Positions 1-7,915 of a stretch of DNA of 64,000 nt are shown here, in pieces; within the stretch, counting starts at the first letter, position 1; each line of letters begins with the position of its first letter. The DNA comes from Gluconacetobacter johannae (GTDB taxonomy: Bacteria > Pseudomonadota > Alphaproteobacteria > Acetobacterales > Acetobacteraceae). A model generated the notes under the pieces. It made no database searches. It was given only the letters and a program-made list of their open reading frames with translations, and was not told the DNA's origin. The DNA lies in contig NZ_BAQK01000050.1 of assembly GCF_025994435.1 (NCBI RefSeq), positions 75,323 through 139,322 of the forward strand, given 5' to 3'. The translations under genes were made by a program, and so were the position numbers.

Positions 1-1144
1 CGGTTTCCAGAATGAAACGCGCCATGCCATAGACGAAATCGGGATCGCCGTAGATCGCGTAGGTCTTGCCATGCAGCCACGACTGGCTGTCCGCCATCGC
101 GTCGATCAGCCGGCCGCGTTCCAGTTCCAGTTCCTGGGGAACCGGCTTGCCGGTCAGCTCGGAGATCTTCTGCAGAAGCTCGTCCGTCGCCTGCACGCCA
201 AGCGGATAATGGAACGACGCCGTTTCCTGACCGAAGGATTCAGCGTATTCCAGCGTCTTGGGCGTGCAGTATTCCTGCAGCGACAGCGTGGCGCGGGCAT
301 TGACGGCCTCGCGGGCGGCTTCCAGCGACGTGCCGCCATCGAACATGCGGAACTCGCCATCCGAAGGCGTGTCGAACTGATCGGACACGTCGGACAGGAT
401 CGTGTATTTCACGCCCATCAGGCCCAGCACGCGCTTCAGTTCGCGGTTGTTGCCCACCGCAAAGCCGTCAAAGCCGGGAATGATGTTGATCGACGTGTCC
501 GGGGTGCGGGTCTGCCCCTTCCAGAAATGCTCCAGGATACCCTTGAGCATATTGTCGTAGCCGGTCACGTGGCTTCCGACGAACGCCGGCGTATGGGCGA
601 ACGGCACGTCGAAGGTTTCGGGCACCGATCCCTTGAGCTTCGCCGTGTTGATGAACGAATGCAGATCGTCACCGATGACTTCCGCCATGCAGGTGGTCGA
701 AACCGCGATCATCTTGGGATCGTACAGCTTGTACGTGTTCGCCAGCCCGTCGACCATGTTGTTCAGGCCGCCGAACACCGCCGCGTCTTCCGTCATGGAC
801 GAGGACACCGCCGAGGACGGCTCCTTGAAATGACGTGACAGGTGCGAACGATAGTACGCGACGCAGCCCTGCGAGCCATGAACGAAGCTCATGGTCCGCT
901 CGAAGCCGGCCGATACGAACACGGCGCCCAGCGGCTGGCATGCCTTGGCCGGATTGACCGACAGGGATTCGCGGGCGAAATTCTTCTCGCGATACTCCCA
1001 GCTCTTGGTCCAGTCGGCGATCTGCGTCACCGTCTCGGCCGACGGCATGTTCTCAAGCTTGGCCTTCTCGGCCAGCATCTGCTTGTATTCCGGCTCGCGG
1101 AACAGCGGTGCGTGATCGAGAATCTTGTCCACATTCTGTGGCAT
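1..1144 (-). CDS. nifK: Nitrogenase MoFe protein beta subunit (partial, C-terminus beyond the window)
   Basis: NifK pairs with NifD to form the alpha2beta2 MoFe protein, which reduces N2 with electrons delivered by NifH. About 381 N-terminal codons are visible and the reading frame is open to the left edge, so the gene continues outside. The cysteines at about 69, 94 and 152 match the three beta-subunit P-cluster ligands (70, 95 and 153 in Azotobacter). The ATG at 1142-1144 is preceded by a GGGGG Shine-Dalgarno sequence and the start MPQNVDKILDH is typical of the family. It is the third gene of nifHDK and follows nifD after 63 bp that hold a strong hairpin. Identification is from family knowledge and the residue pattern. 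Confidence 0.97.
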   Translation of the reverse strand, partial: MPQNVDKILDHAPLFREPEYKQMLAEKAKLENMPSAETVTQIADWTKSWEYREKNFARESLSVNPAKACQPLGAVFVSAGFERTMSFVHGSQGCVAYYRSHLSRHFKEPSSAVSSSMTEDAAVFGGLNNMVDGLANTYKLYDPKMIAVSTTCMAEVIGDDLHSFINTAKLKGSVPETFDVPFAHTPAFVGSHVTGYDNMLKGILEHFWKGQTRTPDTSINIIPGFDGFAVGNNRELKRVLGLMGVKYTILSDVSDQFDTPSDGEFRMFDGGTSLEAAREAVNARATLSLQEYCTPKTLEYAESFGQETASFHYPLGVQATDELLQKISELTGKPVPQELELERGRLIDAMADSQSWLHGKTYAIYGDPDFVYGMARFILET

Positions 1145-1167
1145 TGTCTGGTCCCCCTTTCCTGGGC

Positions 1168-1199
1168 GGACGTGCATGCGCCATACGGCATGCACGTCC
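1168..1199 (-). other. nifD-nifK intergenic hairpin
   Basis: A perfect 12-bp inverted repeat (GGACGTGCATGC / GCATGCACGTCC) with an 8-nt loop fills half of the 63-bp gap between nifD and nifK. No T-tract follows on the minus strand, so it is unlikely to be a simple terminator. An RNA-processing or 3'-end stabilising role is inferred. Confidence 0.75.
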
Positions 1200-1207
1200 A
1201 TGCGGCG

Positions 1208-2695
1208 CTAGGCCGCGCTTTTCCACGGGGCCTTGAACATGCCCCAGACCGGGTTATTGATCGCGAGGTCCATGTCCCGCGCGAAGATGGCAAAGCCATC
1301 GTAGCCATGATACGGGCCGGAATAGTCCCACGAATGCATCTGGCGGAAGGGAATGCCCATCTTCTGGACCGGATATTTTTCCTTGATCCCCGAGCCGACC
1401 AGATCCGGACGCATCCCTTCGATGAAGCGTTCCAGCTCGTATCCCGTCACGTCGTCGTAGATCAGCGTGCCTTCCTTCACGTAATGTCCGGTGCGCTGAT
1501 AATCGTCGTTGTGGCCGAATTCGTAGCCCGTGCCGGTAATTTCCATGCCCAGGTCATGATAGGCGTTCACGACGTGGCGGGGACGCAGGCCGCCGACGTA
1601 CAGCATGACCTTCTTGCCCGCCAGCCGGGGACGGAACTTCTCGATCACGGCGTCGACCAGAGGCTGGTACTTCGCGATAACGCGTTCCGCGCCTTCCTTG
1701 ATCCGGTCGTCGAACCGTTCCGCGATCGCCCGCAGCGACGCCGCGATCTGCGACGGACCGAAGAAGTTGTACTCGATCCAGGGGACGTTGTACTTCTCTT
1801 CCATGTGCCGGCAGATATAGTTCATCGACCGATAGCAATGGATCAGGTTCAGCTTCGCCTTCGGGGCGCGCTCGATCTCGGCCAGGGTCGCGTCACCCGA
1901 CCAGTTGCCGACCACCCGCAGACCCATTTCCTCCAGCAGAATGCGCGAGGACCAGGCGTCGCCACCGATGTTGTAGTCGCCGATGACATTCACGTCATAG
2001 GGCGTCGTCTCGAAATCGGCGTGGTTGTCGTTCTTGTCGAACACCCAGTCCCGAATGGCGTCGTTGGCGATATGATGGCCCAGCGACTGCGACACGCCGC
2101 GGAAGCCTTCGCAGCGCACGGGCACGATGGTCTTGCCGCTTTCCTGCTTCTTCTTCTTCGCGACCGCTTCGATGTCGTCGCCGATCAGGCCGATCGGGCA
2201 TTCCGACTGGATCGAAATTCCCTTGGCCAGCGGAAACAGCTCATTGATCTCGTCGACGATCTTCTCGAGCTTCTTGTCGCCGCCGAACACGATGTCACGC
2301 TCCTGGAAATCGGAGGTGAACTGCATCGTGACGAAACTATCGACACCCGTGTTGCCGATATAGTAATTGCGGCGCTGCGACCACGAATACTGGCCACATC
2401 CGACCGGACCATGGCTGATATGCACCATGTCCTTGACCGGGCCCCAAACGACGCCCTTCGACCCCGCATAGGCGCAGCCGCGGATCGTCATCACGCCGGG
2501 GACCGACTTCACGTTCGACTTGACGTCGCACTCGCTCAGCCCGCCTTCGGCCTTTTCCTCGGCATCCGGGGCCTTGGCGACGGCCAGATGCTTCTGCCGA
2601 CGCTTCTTCGCCTTGTCCGGATAGGCCTCCAGAACTTCCGCGATGAGGCGTGCGTGAAGCTCGCGGTCGTTGTTGTCTTCTTCGTCCAGGCTCAT
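1208..2695 (-). CDS. nifD: Nitrogenase MoFe protein alpha subunit
   Basis: NifD carries the FeMo-cofactor and half of the P-cluster ligands of the MoFe protein. With the start at 2693-2695 the protein has 495 residues. P-cluster cysteines are at about 74, 100 and 166. The cofactor-pocket Gln203 and His207 correspond to Azotobacter Q191 and H195. The FeMo-co ligands are Cys287 and His454. An upstream in-frame ATG would add six residues, but a GAGGA sequence is well spaced before the chosen ATG (MSLDEEDN). The gene sits between nifH and nifK, with a hairpin in each intergenic gap. All catalytic residues are present, so the product should be functional. Confidence 0.98.
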   Translation of the reverse strand: MSLDEEDNNDRELHARLIAEVLEAYPDKAKKRRQKHLAVAKAPDAEEKAEGGLSECDVKSNVKSVPGVMTIRGCAYAGSKGVVWGPVKDMVHISHGPVGCGQYSWSQRRNYYIGNTGVDSFVTMQFTSDFQERDIVFGGDKKLEKIVDEINELFPLAKGISIQSECPIGLIGDDIEAVAKKKKQESGKTIVPVRCEGFRGVSQSLGHHIANDAIRDWVFDKNDNHADFETTPYDVNVIGDYNIGGDAWSSRILLEEMGLRVVGNWSGDATLAEIERAPKAKLNLIHCYRSMNYICRHMEEKYNVPWIEYNFFGPSQIAASLRAIAERFDDRIKEGAERVIAKYQPLVDAVIEKFRPRLAGKKVMLYVGGLRPRHVVNAYHDLGMEITGTGYEFGHNDDYQRTGHYVKEGTLIYDDVTGYELERFIEGMRPDLVGSGIKEKYPVQKMGIPFRQMHSWDYSGPYHGYDGFAIFARDMDLAINNPVWGMFKAPWKSAA

Positions 2696-2728
2696 CTTCC
2701 TTGTCCTCATCATCGGAAGCGTGGGTGG

Positions 2729-2753
2729 TGCCCGCAGGATCGTCCTGCGGGCA
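2729..2753 (-). other. nifH-nifD intergenic hairpin
   Basis: A perfect 11-bp inverted repeat (TGCCCGCAGGA / TCCTGCGGGCA) with a 3-nt loop lies just after the nifH stop and about 34 bp before nifD. Similar structures between nifH and nifD are proposed in other diazotrophs to protect nifH mRNA and raise the Fe-protein to MoFe-protein ratio. That role is inferred here. Confidence 0.8.
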
Positions 2754-2762
2754 TTAAGCCGT

Positions 2763-3662
2763 TCAGGCTACGGCTGCAGCCTGCTTCGCCGCTTCTTTCG
2801 CGGCCAGTTCTGCGAGCGCCTGCTCGTCGGTCTTCATGATGCCGAATTCCAGCAGCATCTCTTCCAGTTCTTCCATGGTGATCGGCGTCGGGATCGTGCC
2901 CTTGCCGGAGTTTTCATGGATCTTCCGGGCCAGCGTGCGGTATTCTTCCGCCTGCTGCGAGTCCGGCGCGTACTCCAGGACCGTCTGCTTGCGCAGCTCG
3001 GCATGCTGCACGATATTGTCGCGCGGCACGAAGTGGATCAGCTTGGAATTCAGGCGCTTGGCCAGGGCGTCGGCCAGGTCGTATTCGCGGTCGGTCTGAC
3101 GCTCGTTGCAGATCAGTCCGCCCAGACGGACGCCGCCGGAATGCGCGTACTTCAGAATGCCCTTCGCGATGTTGTTGGCGGCATACAGCGCCATCATCTC
3201 GCCCGACATCACGATGTAGATTTCCTGCGCCTTGTTCTCGCGGATCGGCATCGCGAAGCCGCCGCAAACAACGTCGCCCAGCACGTCGTACGAGACGTAG
3301 TCGACATCGTCATACGCGCCGTTTTCCTCGAGGAAGTTGATCGAGGTGATGACGCCGCGTCCCGCGCAGCCCACGCCGGGCTCCGGCCCGCCGGACTCGA
3401 CGCACTTGATGCCCTTGTAGCCGAGCTTCAGGACGTCATCGAGTTCCAGATCCTCGACCGAACCCGCCTCGGCGGCCAGGCTGAGCACCGTGTCCTGCGC
3501 CTTGGAGTTCAGGATCAGGCGCGTGGAGTCGGCCTTCGGGTCGCATCCGACGATCAGAATCTTCTGATCCATCTCGACCAGGGCTGCGAGTGTGTTCTGG
3601 GAGGTCGTCGACTTTCCGATCCCCCCCTTTCCGTAGAAAGCGATTTGGCGAAGCTTGCTCAT
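2763..3662 (-). CDS. nifH: Nitrogenase iron protein (dinitrogenase reductase)
   Basis: NifH is the ATP-dependent electron donor to the MoFe protein and also acts in cofactor maturation. The product is 299 aa. The P-loop GKGGIGKS is at 11-18. The cysteines that hold the inter-subunit 4Fe-4S cluster are at 99 and 133. Arg102, in the GCAGRGV context, is the residue ADP-ribosylated by DraT where that system exists. A longer open frame exists upstream (to 3779), but the conserved start MSKLRQIAFYG at 3660-3662 is clearly correct. The gene is driven by the sigma-54 promoter at 3725-3739 and the NifA site at 3801-3816. It is the first gene of nifHDK. Confidence 0.99.
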   Translation of the reverse strand: MSKLRQIAFYGKGGIGKSTTSQNTLAALVEMDQKILIVGCDPKADSTRLILNSKAQDTVLSLAAEAGSVEDLELDDVLKLGYKGIKCVESGGPEPGVGCAGRGVITSINFLEENGAYDDVDYVSYDVLGDVVCGGFAMPIRENKAQEIYIVMSGEMMALYAANNIAKGILKYAHSGGVRLGGLICNERQTDREYDLADALAKRLNSKLIHFVPRDNIVQHAELRKQTVLEYAPDSQQAEEYRTLARKIHENSGKGTIPTPITMEELEEMLLEFGIMKTDEQALAELAAKEAAKQAAAVA

Positions 3663-3724
3663 GGTAACGTCCCTGTCCCAGTGAAACGCATGATGCAGAC
3701 CGACGGTCCTGCGTCTTCCTTGTC

Positions 3725-3739
3725 GCAAGGGCCGTGCCA
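3725..3739 (-). promoter_or_regulatory. Sigma-54 promoter of nifHDK
   Basis: Minus-strand sequence TGGCACGGCCCTTGC has GG and GC exactly 10 nt apart, matching the -24/-12 consensus. Transcription would begin near 3713, leaving a leader of about 50 nt before nifH. Confidence 0.93.
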
Positions 3740-3800
3740 AACGGATGGACCCGCACATTTCGGGAATGCGGCCCATCACAGGTCAGGATCGGGAGGATTT

Positions 3801-3816
3801 TGTTGGAAGCGCGACA
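3801..3816 (-). promoter_or_regulatory. NifA upstream activator site for nifH
   Basis: TGT-N10-ACA (TGT TGGAAGCGCG ACA) is a perfect NifA-binding consensus. It lies about 90-100 bp upstream of the predicted nifH start point, the usual distance. Confidence 0.9.
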
Positions 3817-3838
3817 AAGGCGACAGGATATGTAGGGC

Positions 3839-3868
3839 AAAAAAAACCCGCATCTTTCGATGCGGGTT
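3839..3868 (-). terminator. Rho-independent terminator of the nifB operon
   Basis: A 10-bp stem (AACCCGCATC / GATGCGGGTT) with a 4-nt loop is followed on the minus strand by an uninterrupted run of T residues. It closes the nifB-fdxN-LRV-nifZ-nifT-SIR2-like unit just upstream of the nifH activator site and insulates the two units. Confidence 0.9.
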
Positions 3869-3898
3869 CAGCCGGAAAACAACACGGCGGCAGGCCGA

Positions 3899-4726
3899 TC
3901 AGCCGGCGGCGAGCAGCGCCTGCACCTGGGCCAGGGGCATTGGCACCAATGTCACGCCAAGGTCGTCGAACAGACGCTGCTCATTGCGCGTCAGCTCCCC
4001 GGGATCGACGATCGCGTAATTCGGACCGGTCGAGCGCTTGAGGATCTGGCGCGCGTAGATCCGCAGCATCTGGTCGTTGAACCGGCACCCCAGGAACACG
4101 AACCCGCAGTTCGTCCGACGGCGACGGACGATGTCGGGAATGGGTGTCTGGATGTCGATTTCCGTCAGAACCTCGACATAGTCGGAATCCGCGACCAGAT
4201 AATTATGATCCGGCGTGACCGCGCCATGGGGCTTGTACAGGATCGTGTGCCATTCTTCGGCCTCGTCCATTCCCGCCTCGGTCCCGTCGGGACGATAGGC
4301 GCGGAACCACCGGGCCTCGCCGATGCCGGCGCGGGTGATGCCCTGGATCTCGCCCCAGCTTTTCCCGGGCGTCGCCTGCAGGGCGGCGCGCATCGCGCCA
4401 TCGTACCACGTATCCACGATCATCGTGGGGCGCAGCCCGGCCAGCGTCAGATGCAGCGATCCCGGCGGGACCGGATTTTCGTAGGCCTTGTCCATCAAGG
4501 CAATCAGCGTCGCGCGGTGCCGGCTGCTTTCGATATACTGGCCGGCCGCCCATGGGTTGCCCCGCGCGCGCCGTGGCAGGGCAACGTGCTGCCCCATGAA
4601 TGTCGCCAGCCCCTCGGGGGTGACCGGCACACCCTCGCCCGCCGCCAGCGCCGTGGCGCCCGGGCCCAGATAGGGGACGAGATGGCCCGCGCGCATCCCG
4701 TCCAGCAGATCGTTCGCCATACTCAT
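3899..4726 (-). CDS. SIR2-like domain protein of the nif cluster
   Basis: A 275-aa protein whose N-terminus (DLLDGMRAGHLVPYLGPGA) resembles the nucleotide-binding start of SIR2-like proteins found in nif clusters of other diazotrophs. No signal peptide or membrane segment is seen. Its function in nitrogen fixation is not established; NAD binding is a family-level guess. The ATG overlaps the nifT stop (ATGA), and GGAGG lies 7 nt before the start, so the gene is translationally linked to nifT. It is the last gene of the nifB operon, just before a terminator. Classical deacetylase motifs are not obvious, so it should not be called a deacetylase. Confidence 0.75.
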   Translation of the reverse strand: MSMANDLLDGMRAGHLVPYLGPGATALAAGEGVPVTPEGLATFMGQHVALPRRARGNPWAAGQYIESSRHRATLIALMDKAYENPVPPGSLHLTLAGLRPTMIVDTWYDGAMRAALQATPGKSWGEIQGITRAGIGEARWFRAYRPDGTEAGMDEAEEWHTILYKPHGAVTPDHNYLVADSDYVEVLTEIDIQTPIPDIVRRRRTNCGFVFLGCRFNDQMLRIYARQILKRSTGPNYAIVDPGELTRNEQRLFDDLGVTLVPMPLAQVQALLAAG

Positions 4727-4941
4727 GCTTCGACCTCCTCACCGCGCTTGCGCGCGTTGACGGTGACCGGCAGGCGCGTATCGGCCGCCATGGGCGGCAG
4801 CTCCAGCACCCAGCCGTTCTTCAACCGGACCCATCCACCCCACAGTTCGTCGTGTTCCTGTTCGACCACGAACTCCTCCAGGTCCTTTTTGGGGACGTAG
4901 ACGGACAGCCCCCGCGCCTCACGGCGAATCATGATCTTCAT
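4723..4941 (-). CDS. nifT: NifT/FixU family protein
   Basis: A 72-aa protein with the signature MKIMIRREARGLSVYVPKKDLEE and ELWGGWVRLKNGW, which is characteristic of NifT/FixU. The exact role is unknown; it is a small cytoplasmic protein encoded in most nif clusters and is thought to help nitrogenase maturation. The start overlaps the nifZ stop (ATGA), and the stop overlaps the SIR2-like gene in the same way, so the three are tightly coupled. Length is normal for the family. Confidence 0.93.
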   Translation of the reverse strand: MKIMIRREARGLSVYVPKKDLEEFVVEQEHDELWGGWVRLKNGWVLELPPMAADTRLPVTVNARKRGEEVEA

Positions 4942-5216
4942 CGTGCCTGCTCCGGCTCCTGGTTCAGTTCCCGGCCGCGCATGCCAACGACCGTACCCCG
5001 GTCGATGAATTCCACGGCGTAAATGTAGTATCGCTGCAGAAAGACGCCGACATCACGCACGTAGCCGACGTCCCCCTTGTGCACGAGCATCTCCCCGATC
5101 TCGCGGCCCGCGAAGGTGCCGTCATTCTTGACGTACCGGTTTGCGCGGACCTTGGTCCCCGGCATGAAGATCGGCTTCCCGCGGGTCTCGATCTCCTCCT
5201 CACGTCCCAGTCCCAT
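4938..5216 (-). CDS. nifZ: NifZ, nitrogenase P-cluster maturation factor
   Basis: A 92-aa protein. In Azotobacter NifZ assists formation of the second P-cluster pair in the MoFe protein, acting on NifDK. The sequence shows the family pattern: FMPGTKVRANRYVKNDGTF, then GDVGYVRDVGVFLQRYYIYAVEF. The frame is open further upstream, but GGGAGG sits 6 nt before the ATG at 5214-5216, and this start gives the normal NifZ length. The first 17 bp overlap the end of the LRV gene, and the stop overlaps the nifT start (ATGA), indicating co-transcription. Confidence 0.93.
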   Translation of the reverse strand: MGLGREEEIETRGKPIFMPGTKVRANRYVKNDGTFAGREIGEMLVHKGDVGYVRDVGVFLQRYYIYAVEFIDRGTVVGMRGRELNQEPEQAR

Positions 5217-6012
5217 GATCGTCCTCCCTTTCGGATGCGTCGGACAACCTCCGCAGCACCAGTTCACGAATGATCGTCTCGTCATCGTCGACGAATGCGT
5301 CGAGAGCCCGACGTGGCAGGCGTTCAATTGCCGCATATCGGACACGAATGTCCGGATCATGCGCCAGCGCCTCCAGGCAGCCGGCGGTCGCCCGTTCGGC
5401 GGCGCAGCGCCGCACGGTCGGTTCCGGGTCGGTCTTGATCCGCCACAACTGCGCCGGCGGAAGCCGCCGCGCGACCCAGCGGCGGATATCGGGCTCGACA
5501 TCGTGAAGGGCGGCCGGCAGCAGGTCGGCGGGCAGGCGCCGCACCGTGACCAGACGGACGAACCAGTCCGGGTCGTCGAGAAACCGCAGCAAGGCCCGCC
5601 CGGTCATTTTGCTTGCGACCACCACGCGCACACGCCGGTCCGGATCATGGACCAGCGCTTCGAGGCGGATGACGGGCAGGCGCGCCGCGGCGGCCGCGCG
5701 AACTTCCGGCTCCGGATCCCGCAGCAGAGGCGGAAGCCGGAACAGCGAGCAGAACCGCGCGGCAATCGCGCGTACCTCGAAATACGGATGATCGAGATAA
5801 CCATCCGCCATGCCGCCGTTTTCACGAAAGAAGCGATCGACGCGCCTTGCACGACGATCGCGTACGCAACTCAACCCACGGCGGCATCGCCCTTCACGAT
5901 GCATCGGCTCATGCCGGCACTCGTGACACAGCACCGGATGGCCGAGCCAGTCCACAGACTCGGTCATGCCATCACCCTGCATGTCCTGCCCGTCCGCGGA
6001 ATGCTCGTCCAT
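5200..6012 (-). CDS. 4Fe-4S leucine-rich-repeat-variant (LRV) protein
   Basis: About 270 aa. Near the N-terminus four cysteines are spaced C-x2-C-x10-C-x5-C (in CHECRHEPMHREGRCRRGLSC-like context), matching the iron-sulfur head of the Azotobacter LRV protein. The rest is a chain of about 24-residue repeats of the form RxxxAxRLPxxxLxxLxxDPDxxVR, which form an alpha-helical solenoid. LRV genes sit next to nifB/fdxN in several diazotrophs, but their role is unknown; protein-protein docking during cofactor or P-cluster assembly is inferred. The start is uncertain: ATG at 6010-6012 has a weak ribosome site, and ATG at 5965-5967 (MTESVDWLG) is an equally good choice by family resemblance. Confidence 0.85.
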   Translation of the reverse strand: MDEHSADGQDMQGDGMTESVDWLGHPVLCHECRHEPMHREGRCRRGLSCVRDRRARRVDRFFRENGGMADGYLDHPYFEVRAIAARFCSLFRLPPLLRDPEPEVRAAAAARLPVIRLEALVHDPDRRVRVVVASKMTGRALLRFLDDPDWFVRLVTVRRLPADLLPAALHDVEPDIRRWVARRLPPAQLWRIKTDPEPTVRRCAAERATAGCLEALAHDPDIRVRYAAIERLPRRALDAFVDDDETIIRELVLRRLSDASEREDDHGTGT

Positions 6013-6029
6013 GACGGCGGCGCCTGGGA

Positions 6030-6224
6030 TCAGGCAGGCACGCAGGTATTGGGCACCGGGCAGACGGCGGCGCACTGCGCCACGTCGAAATGCCCTTCGC
6101 ATTCGGTGCATTTCTTGGGGTTAATCACATACAGGTCGTTCTTGAGCGTAATCGCCGCATTCGGGCATTCGAATTCACACGCGCCGCAAACGGTGCACTG
6201 CGAGGTGATGATCTTGTAAGCCAT
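6030..6224 (-). CDS. fdxN: 2[4Fe-4S] ferredoxin, FdxN type
   Basis: A 64-aa ferredoxin with two cluster motifs: CTVCGACEFECP near residues 10-21 and a second motif starting CTEC with an expanded loop before CAAVCP. The expanded second motif is typical of nif-linked FdxN ferredoxins, which donate electrons for nitrogenase or for NifB cofactor synthesis. A clear AAGGAG lies before the ATG at 6222-6224, 32 bp after nifB. Co-transcription with nifB supports a role in feeding electrons to NifB. Confidence 0.93.
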   Translation of the reverse strand: MAYKIITSQCTVCGACEFECPNAAITLKNDLYVINPKKCTECEGHFDVAQCAAVCPVPNTCVPA

Positions 6225-6256
6225 GTTGGTTCTCCTTGTTGAAAATGTAATATGGG

Positions 6257-7735
6257 TCAGGCGATCTGACGGGCCTGGCTGGCATGCTCCTGGGCATACC
6301 AGCTGGAAATCCCGGCCTCGATCCAGTCGTGCGCGAAGGCATCGGTCGCCTCGATCCCGGCCGCGGACAGGCTTTCGCGCGGGCAGTCGCCGATCTTGGC
6401 GCACAGGACGACGCGCACGCCCTCCAGGGCCTCGATCACGCCATCCAGCGTTGCGTCCTCGCCCCATCCGCCTTCGCAATACTGATCGGTTTTCCGATGG
6501 CCTACGAACGTCACGCCGGCGGGCGACACCTCATAGACCTGGAATTCCTTCGCATGCCCGAAATGCTGGTTGATCCGGCCACCGCCCTTGGTTGCCACGG
6601 CCACCAGCATGGCCTGATCCGCTTCGACCGAGGCCAGCGCCACATCGCCCTTCTGCCGCGCCGCGATATGCTGCCCACGTTCCTCGGCGACGACCTCGCG
6701 GTAGGTCTCACGTTTTGTCGGATCGTACTCGACCTCGTCGGCCACCAGATCCATCGTGAATTCCTGGCCGCGATCCTCTCCCAGCAGGCCGACGGCATCG
6801 GCGCGGCACTGCCGGCAATGGCGCATCAGCTTGGTGCCGTCCGACAGCTTGTCCTGCAGCGCTTTCAGTTCCATCGCGCGCGGCCCCCGCTGCCCGGTCA
6901 GGCCGTAGTGGGTACCGTGGGCGGGGTCCGAAATCAGGGGCATGATGTTATGCAGGAACGCGCCCTTGCTCTTGACGACCCGGTTCACCTCCATCAGGTG
7001 CTCGTCATTGACGCCCGGTATCATGACCGAATTGATCTTGGTCAGGATGCCGCGCGCGGTCAGCATCTCCAGCCCCAGCATCTGCCGCTCGTGCAGGATT
7101 TTCGACGCATCGAGGCCCGTCCAGCGACGGTTCTGATAAAAGATCCACGGATAGATCTTCGTGCCGATTTCCGGATCGACCATGTTGATGGTGATCGTGA
7201 CGTGGTCGATATTCATGCGCTCGATCTCATCGACGTGATCGGGCAGCATCAGGCCGTTGGTCGACAGGCAGAGCTTGATGTCGGGAATATCGGCGGAAAT
7301 CAGCTCGAACGTCTCACGCGTCTTGCGCCAGTCGTAACAGGCATCGCCCGGCCCCGCGATACCCAGGACCGAAAGCTGGGGCACCTCGTTGGCCACCGAA
7401 ATGACCTTGCGCCGCGCCTGCGCCGGCGTCAGCTTTTCCGATACCACGCCGGGTCGGCTTTCATTGGCGCAATCGTATTTGCGGTTACAGTAATTGCACT
7501 GGATGTTGCATGCGGGCGCTACGGCCACGTGCATGCGGGCAAAATAATGATGAGCTTCCTCCGAGTAACAGGGATGGTCCTTGACCTTTTCCCAGATCTC
7601 GGCCGGCATATCGTCCGGACCGGATGAACTGCCGCAGCTGGAAGACGAACATCCCTGCTCGTCAAGAGCGGCGCGCATATCCTGCGCCCCGGTCGGCATA
7701 AGGGTCTCAAGACCAACAAGCTGAGCCATGACCAT
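6257..7735 (-). CDS. nifB: NifB, radical SAM FeMo-cofactor precursor synthase
   Basis: NifB fuses 4Fe-4S clusters and inserts carbon from SAM to make NifB-co, the core of FeMo-co. The 492-aa protein has the radical SAM motif C76-x3-C80-x2-C83 inside CNIQCNYCNRKYDC, and a C-terminal NifX-like domain (about 370-480, with GGGRINQHFGHAKEFQVYE). This two-domain form is the standard proteobacterial type. ATG at 7733-7735 follows GGGGGGAA closely; ATG at 7727-7729 (MAQLVG) has better spacing and may be the true start. It is the first gene of the unit that ends at 3839. Confidence 0.97.
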   Translation of the reverse strand: MVMAQLVGLETLMPTGAQDMRAALDEQGCSSSSCGSSSGPDDMPAEIWEKVKDHPCYSEEAHHYFARMHVAVAPACNIQCNYCNRKYDCANESRPGVVSEKLTPAQARRKVISVANEVPQLSVLGIAGPGDACYDWRKTRETFELISADIPDIKLCLSTNGLMLPDHVDEIERMNIDHVTITINMVDPEIGTKIYPWIFYQNRRWTGLDASKILHERQMLGLEMLTARGILTKINSVMIPGVNDEHLMEVNRVVKSKGAFLHNIMPLISDPAHGTHYGLTGQRGPRAMELKALQDKLSDGTKLMRHCRQCRADAVGLLGEDRGQEFTMDLVADEVEYDPTKRETYREVVAEERGQHIAARQKGDVALASVEADQAMLVAVATKGGGRINQHFGHAKEFQVYEVSPAGVTFVGHRKTDQYCEGGWGEDATLDGVIEALEGVRVVLCAKIGDCPRESLSAAGIEATDAFAHDWIEAGISSWYAQEHASQARQIA

Positions 7736-7769
7736 TTCCCCCCGAATAACGATCTCCCTCTGGAAAGAC

Positions 7770-7784
7770 GCAAGATGCGTGCCA
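7770..7784 (-). promoter_or_regulatory. Sigma-54 promoter of nifB
   Basis: Minus-strand TGGCACGCATCTTGC fits the -24/-12 consensus with exact spacing. Transcription would start near 7758, leaving a leader of only about 20-30 nt. Confidence 0.93.
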
Positions 7785-7836
7785 TGGGGATTTCACGGAG
7801 GAAGGCGTTTCCGGCATGTCCAATACGGACAAGGAA

Positions 7837-7852
7837 TGTCCGATGTCCGACA
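7837..7852 (-). promoter_or_regulatory. NifA upstream activator site for nifB
   Basis: TGT-N10-ACA (TGT CCGATGTCCG ACA) lies about 80-95 bp upstream of the nifB start point, in the gap between nifA and nifB. A second copy at 7817-7831 has 9 instead of 10 spacer bases and is probably weak or inactive. Confidence 0.88.
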
Positions 7853-7915
7853 TAACGCCGCCGTCACGATCGCGGGCATCCGGACCTATGAGGATGAACG
7901 CGATACCGGCCGGCA

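Noticed and set aside
2732..2754. nifH-nifD hairpin as a terminator
   Set aside because: No T-tract follows, and nifD and nifK downstream have no other promoter.
842..2839. Long plus-strand frame antisense to nifD
   Set aside because: nifD on the minus strand has all ligand residues. The antisense product has no family features.
7817..7831. Second NifA-type site, TGT...ACA
   Set aside because: The spacer is 9 bases, not 10, so the half-sites are out of phase. The perfect site at 7837 explains control.
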